Source of the DNA: Caulobacter sp. SL161 | GTDB lineage: Bacteria; Pseudomonadota; Alphaproteobacteria; Caulobacterales; Caulobacteraceae | Reading direction: 5' to 3' | NCBI RefSeq assembly: GCF_026672375.1 | Contig: NZ_JAPPRA010000001.1 | Span: 3,782,001 to 3,846,000 of the forward strand | DNA: 64,000 nucleotides | In this document: in pieces, positions 63,385 to 64,000 of the stretch | How the letters are laid out: each line of letters begins with the position of its first letter | Numbering within the stretch: the first letter of the stretch is position 1 | The notes under the pieces: model-generated | Database searches by the model: none | Seen by the model: only the letters and a program-made list of their open reading frames with translations | Told to the model about the DNA's origin: nothing | Position numbers and translations under genes: made by a program

Positions 63385-64000
63385 TCAGGGCAGGCCGAGA
63401 TATTTGTGCGTTTGGACGCTTAAACGCCATTGTGGGTGCGAAAGGCAATAGGCCACGGCCAATTGCGTGTTTGCGTCGCGGTCCGGGCCGTCCATCGGCT
63501 GCAGGTAGAAGCGCTCGAAATCCAGGCCCGCAAAGCGCTCGGGCATCGCCTTTTCCTGCGGGAAGACCAGCTTCAGCTCCTGGCCGGACGTCTGCACCAC
63601 CGGCGCGTCGGCCTTGGGGCTGACACAGATCCAGTCGACGCCCGCCGGCGCGGTGATCGTGCCGTTGGTCTCGACGGCGATCTGAAAGCCCCGCGCGTGC
63701 AGCGCGGCGATGGCCGCGTCGTCCAGCTGCAGGAACGGCTCACCGCCGGTGCAGACAACCAGCCGGTCATCGGGACCGCCCGTCCACTGCGCCTCGACCG
63801 CCGCGGCCAGATCCTCAGCCGTTGCGAACTTGCCGCCGTTCTCGCCGTCGGTCCCGACGAAGTCGGTGTCGCAGAACGTACAGACCGCCTTGGCGCGGTC
63901 CTGCTCGCGGCCGCTCCAGAGATTGCACCCCGAGAACCGGCAGAACACGGCGGCCTTGCCGGCCTGACCGCCCTCGCCCTGGAGGGTCAGGAAGATCTCC
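63385..64000 (-). CDS. queE: 7-carboxy-7-deazaguanine synthase (QueE), 5' end beyond the window
   Basis: A radical SAM enzyme that contracts the ring of 6-carboxytetrahydropterin. The visible part starts EIFLTLQGEG and has FCRFSGCNLW, with cluster cysteines spaced CX14CX2C (SGC...AVCTFC). This is the variant spacing known for some QueE proteins instead of the usual CX3CX2C. Then VVCTGGEPFLQ, the SAM-site motif, AVETNGTI and ICVSPKA. The end is ...QTHKYLGLP. The start codon lies a few residues past base 64000. It is the upstream gene of the queE-queD pair. Confidence 0.95.
   Translation of the reverse strand, partial: EIFLTLQGEGGQAGKAAVFCRFSGCNLWSGREQDRAKAVCTFCDTDFVGTDGENGGKFATAEDLAAAVEAQWTGGPDDRLVVCTGGEPFLQLDDAAIAALHARGFQIAVETNGTITAPAGVDWICVSPKADAPVVQTSGQELKLVFPQEKAMPERFAGLDFERFYLQPMDGPDRDANTQLAVAYCLSHPQWRLSVQTHKYLGLP

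Overview
This is a 64 kb, high-GC, gene-dense chromosomal window, most likely from Caulobacter or a close relative in the Caulobacteraceae. The reasons are the large TonB-dependent receptors, TPR-sulfotransferases, COG1228 dipeptidases, DUF983 and DUF1295 genes, and a GCTANAWC-type -10 element. The species is inferred from gene content, not from a search. I see no rRNA, tRNA, CRISPR, phage or transposase gene. Intergenic gaps repeatedly hold three families of palindromic repeats, called A, B and C here.

Layout. 0-8 kb: purA (partial), a PagL-like lipid A deacylase, and three hydroxy-amino-acid enzymes (threonine/serine dehydratase, DSD1-type aldolase, L-serine ammonia-lyase) around an M28 peptidase broken by one extra C. 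8-15 kb: DUF72 and DUF1295 proteins, a thiolase divergent from an unusual tandem HxlR/zinc-ribbon regulator, a dipeptide epimerase, small proteins and a MocR regulator with a clear operator. 15-20 kb: a TetR gene divergent from an RND efflux pair whose permease carries one extra A. 20-24 kb: an FAD oxidoreductase, a Rieske oxygenase and a BetI-like regulator. 24-31.6 kb: a minus-strand cluster of TPR-sulfotransferase, TonB receptor, AdiC-like permease and secreted COG1228 peptidase, which looks like a peptide scavenging system.

31.7-48.7 kb is a polyamine catabolic regulon. Twelve minus-strand genes with repeated 4-bp ATGA overlaps encode a putrescine importer (PotFGHI), the glutamylation route (PuuA-like, PuuB, PuuC, PuuD), a direct transamination route (SpuC-like), a second glutamine-synthetase-like ligase, another class III aminotransferase and GabD. 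A GntR/FCD regulator sits at the head and a divergent omega-amino-acid:pyruvate aminotransferase follows. Near-identical TTGYGATCACA-type sites flank the regulator gene, so one regulator probably controls both transcripts.

48.7-60 kb: a DUF2332 protein, a CHASE3 chemoreceptor, two tandem paralogous TonB receptors each carrying a perfect EF-hand-like loop, a MarR-GNAT fusion with abutting palindromic operators, and a secreted pectate lyase with a calcium-type repeat. A GACAYWATGTCGCA motif precedes the chemoreceptor and both receptors, at nearly the same distance from the two receptor start codons. I consider this the best candidate for an undescribed coordinated sensing and uptake unit.

60-64 kb: aroC, a response regulator, a small lipoprotein, a cupin, and queD/queE for queuosine. 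The QueD has Tyr where the catalytic Cys is expected.
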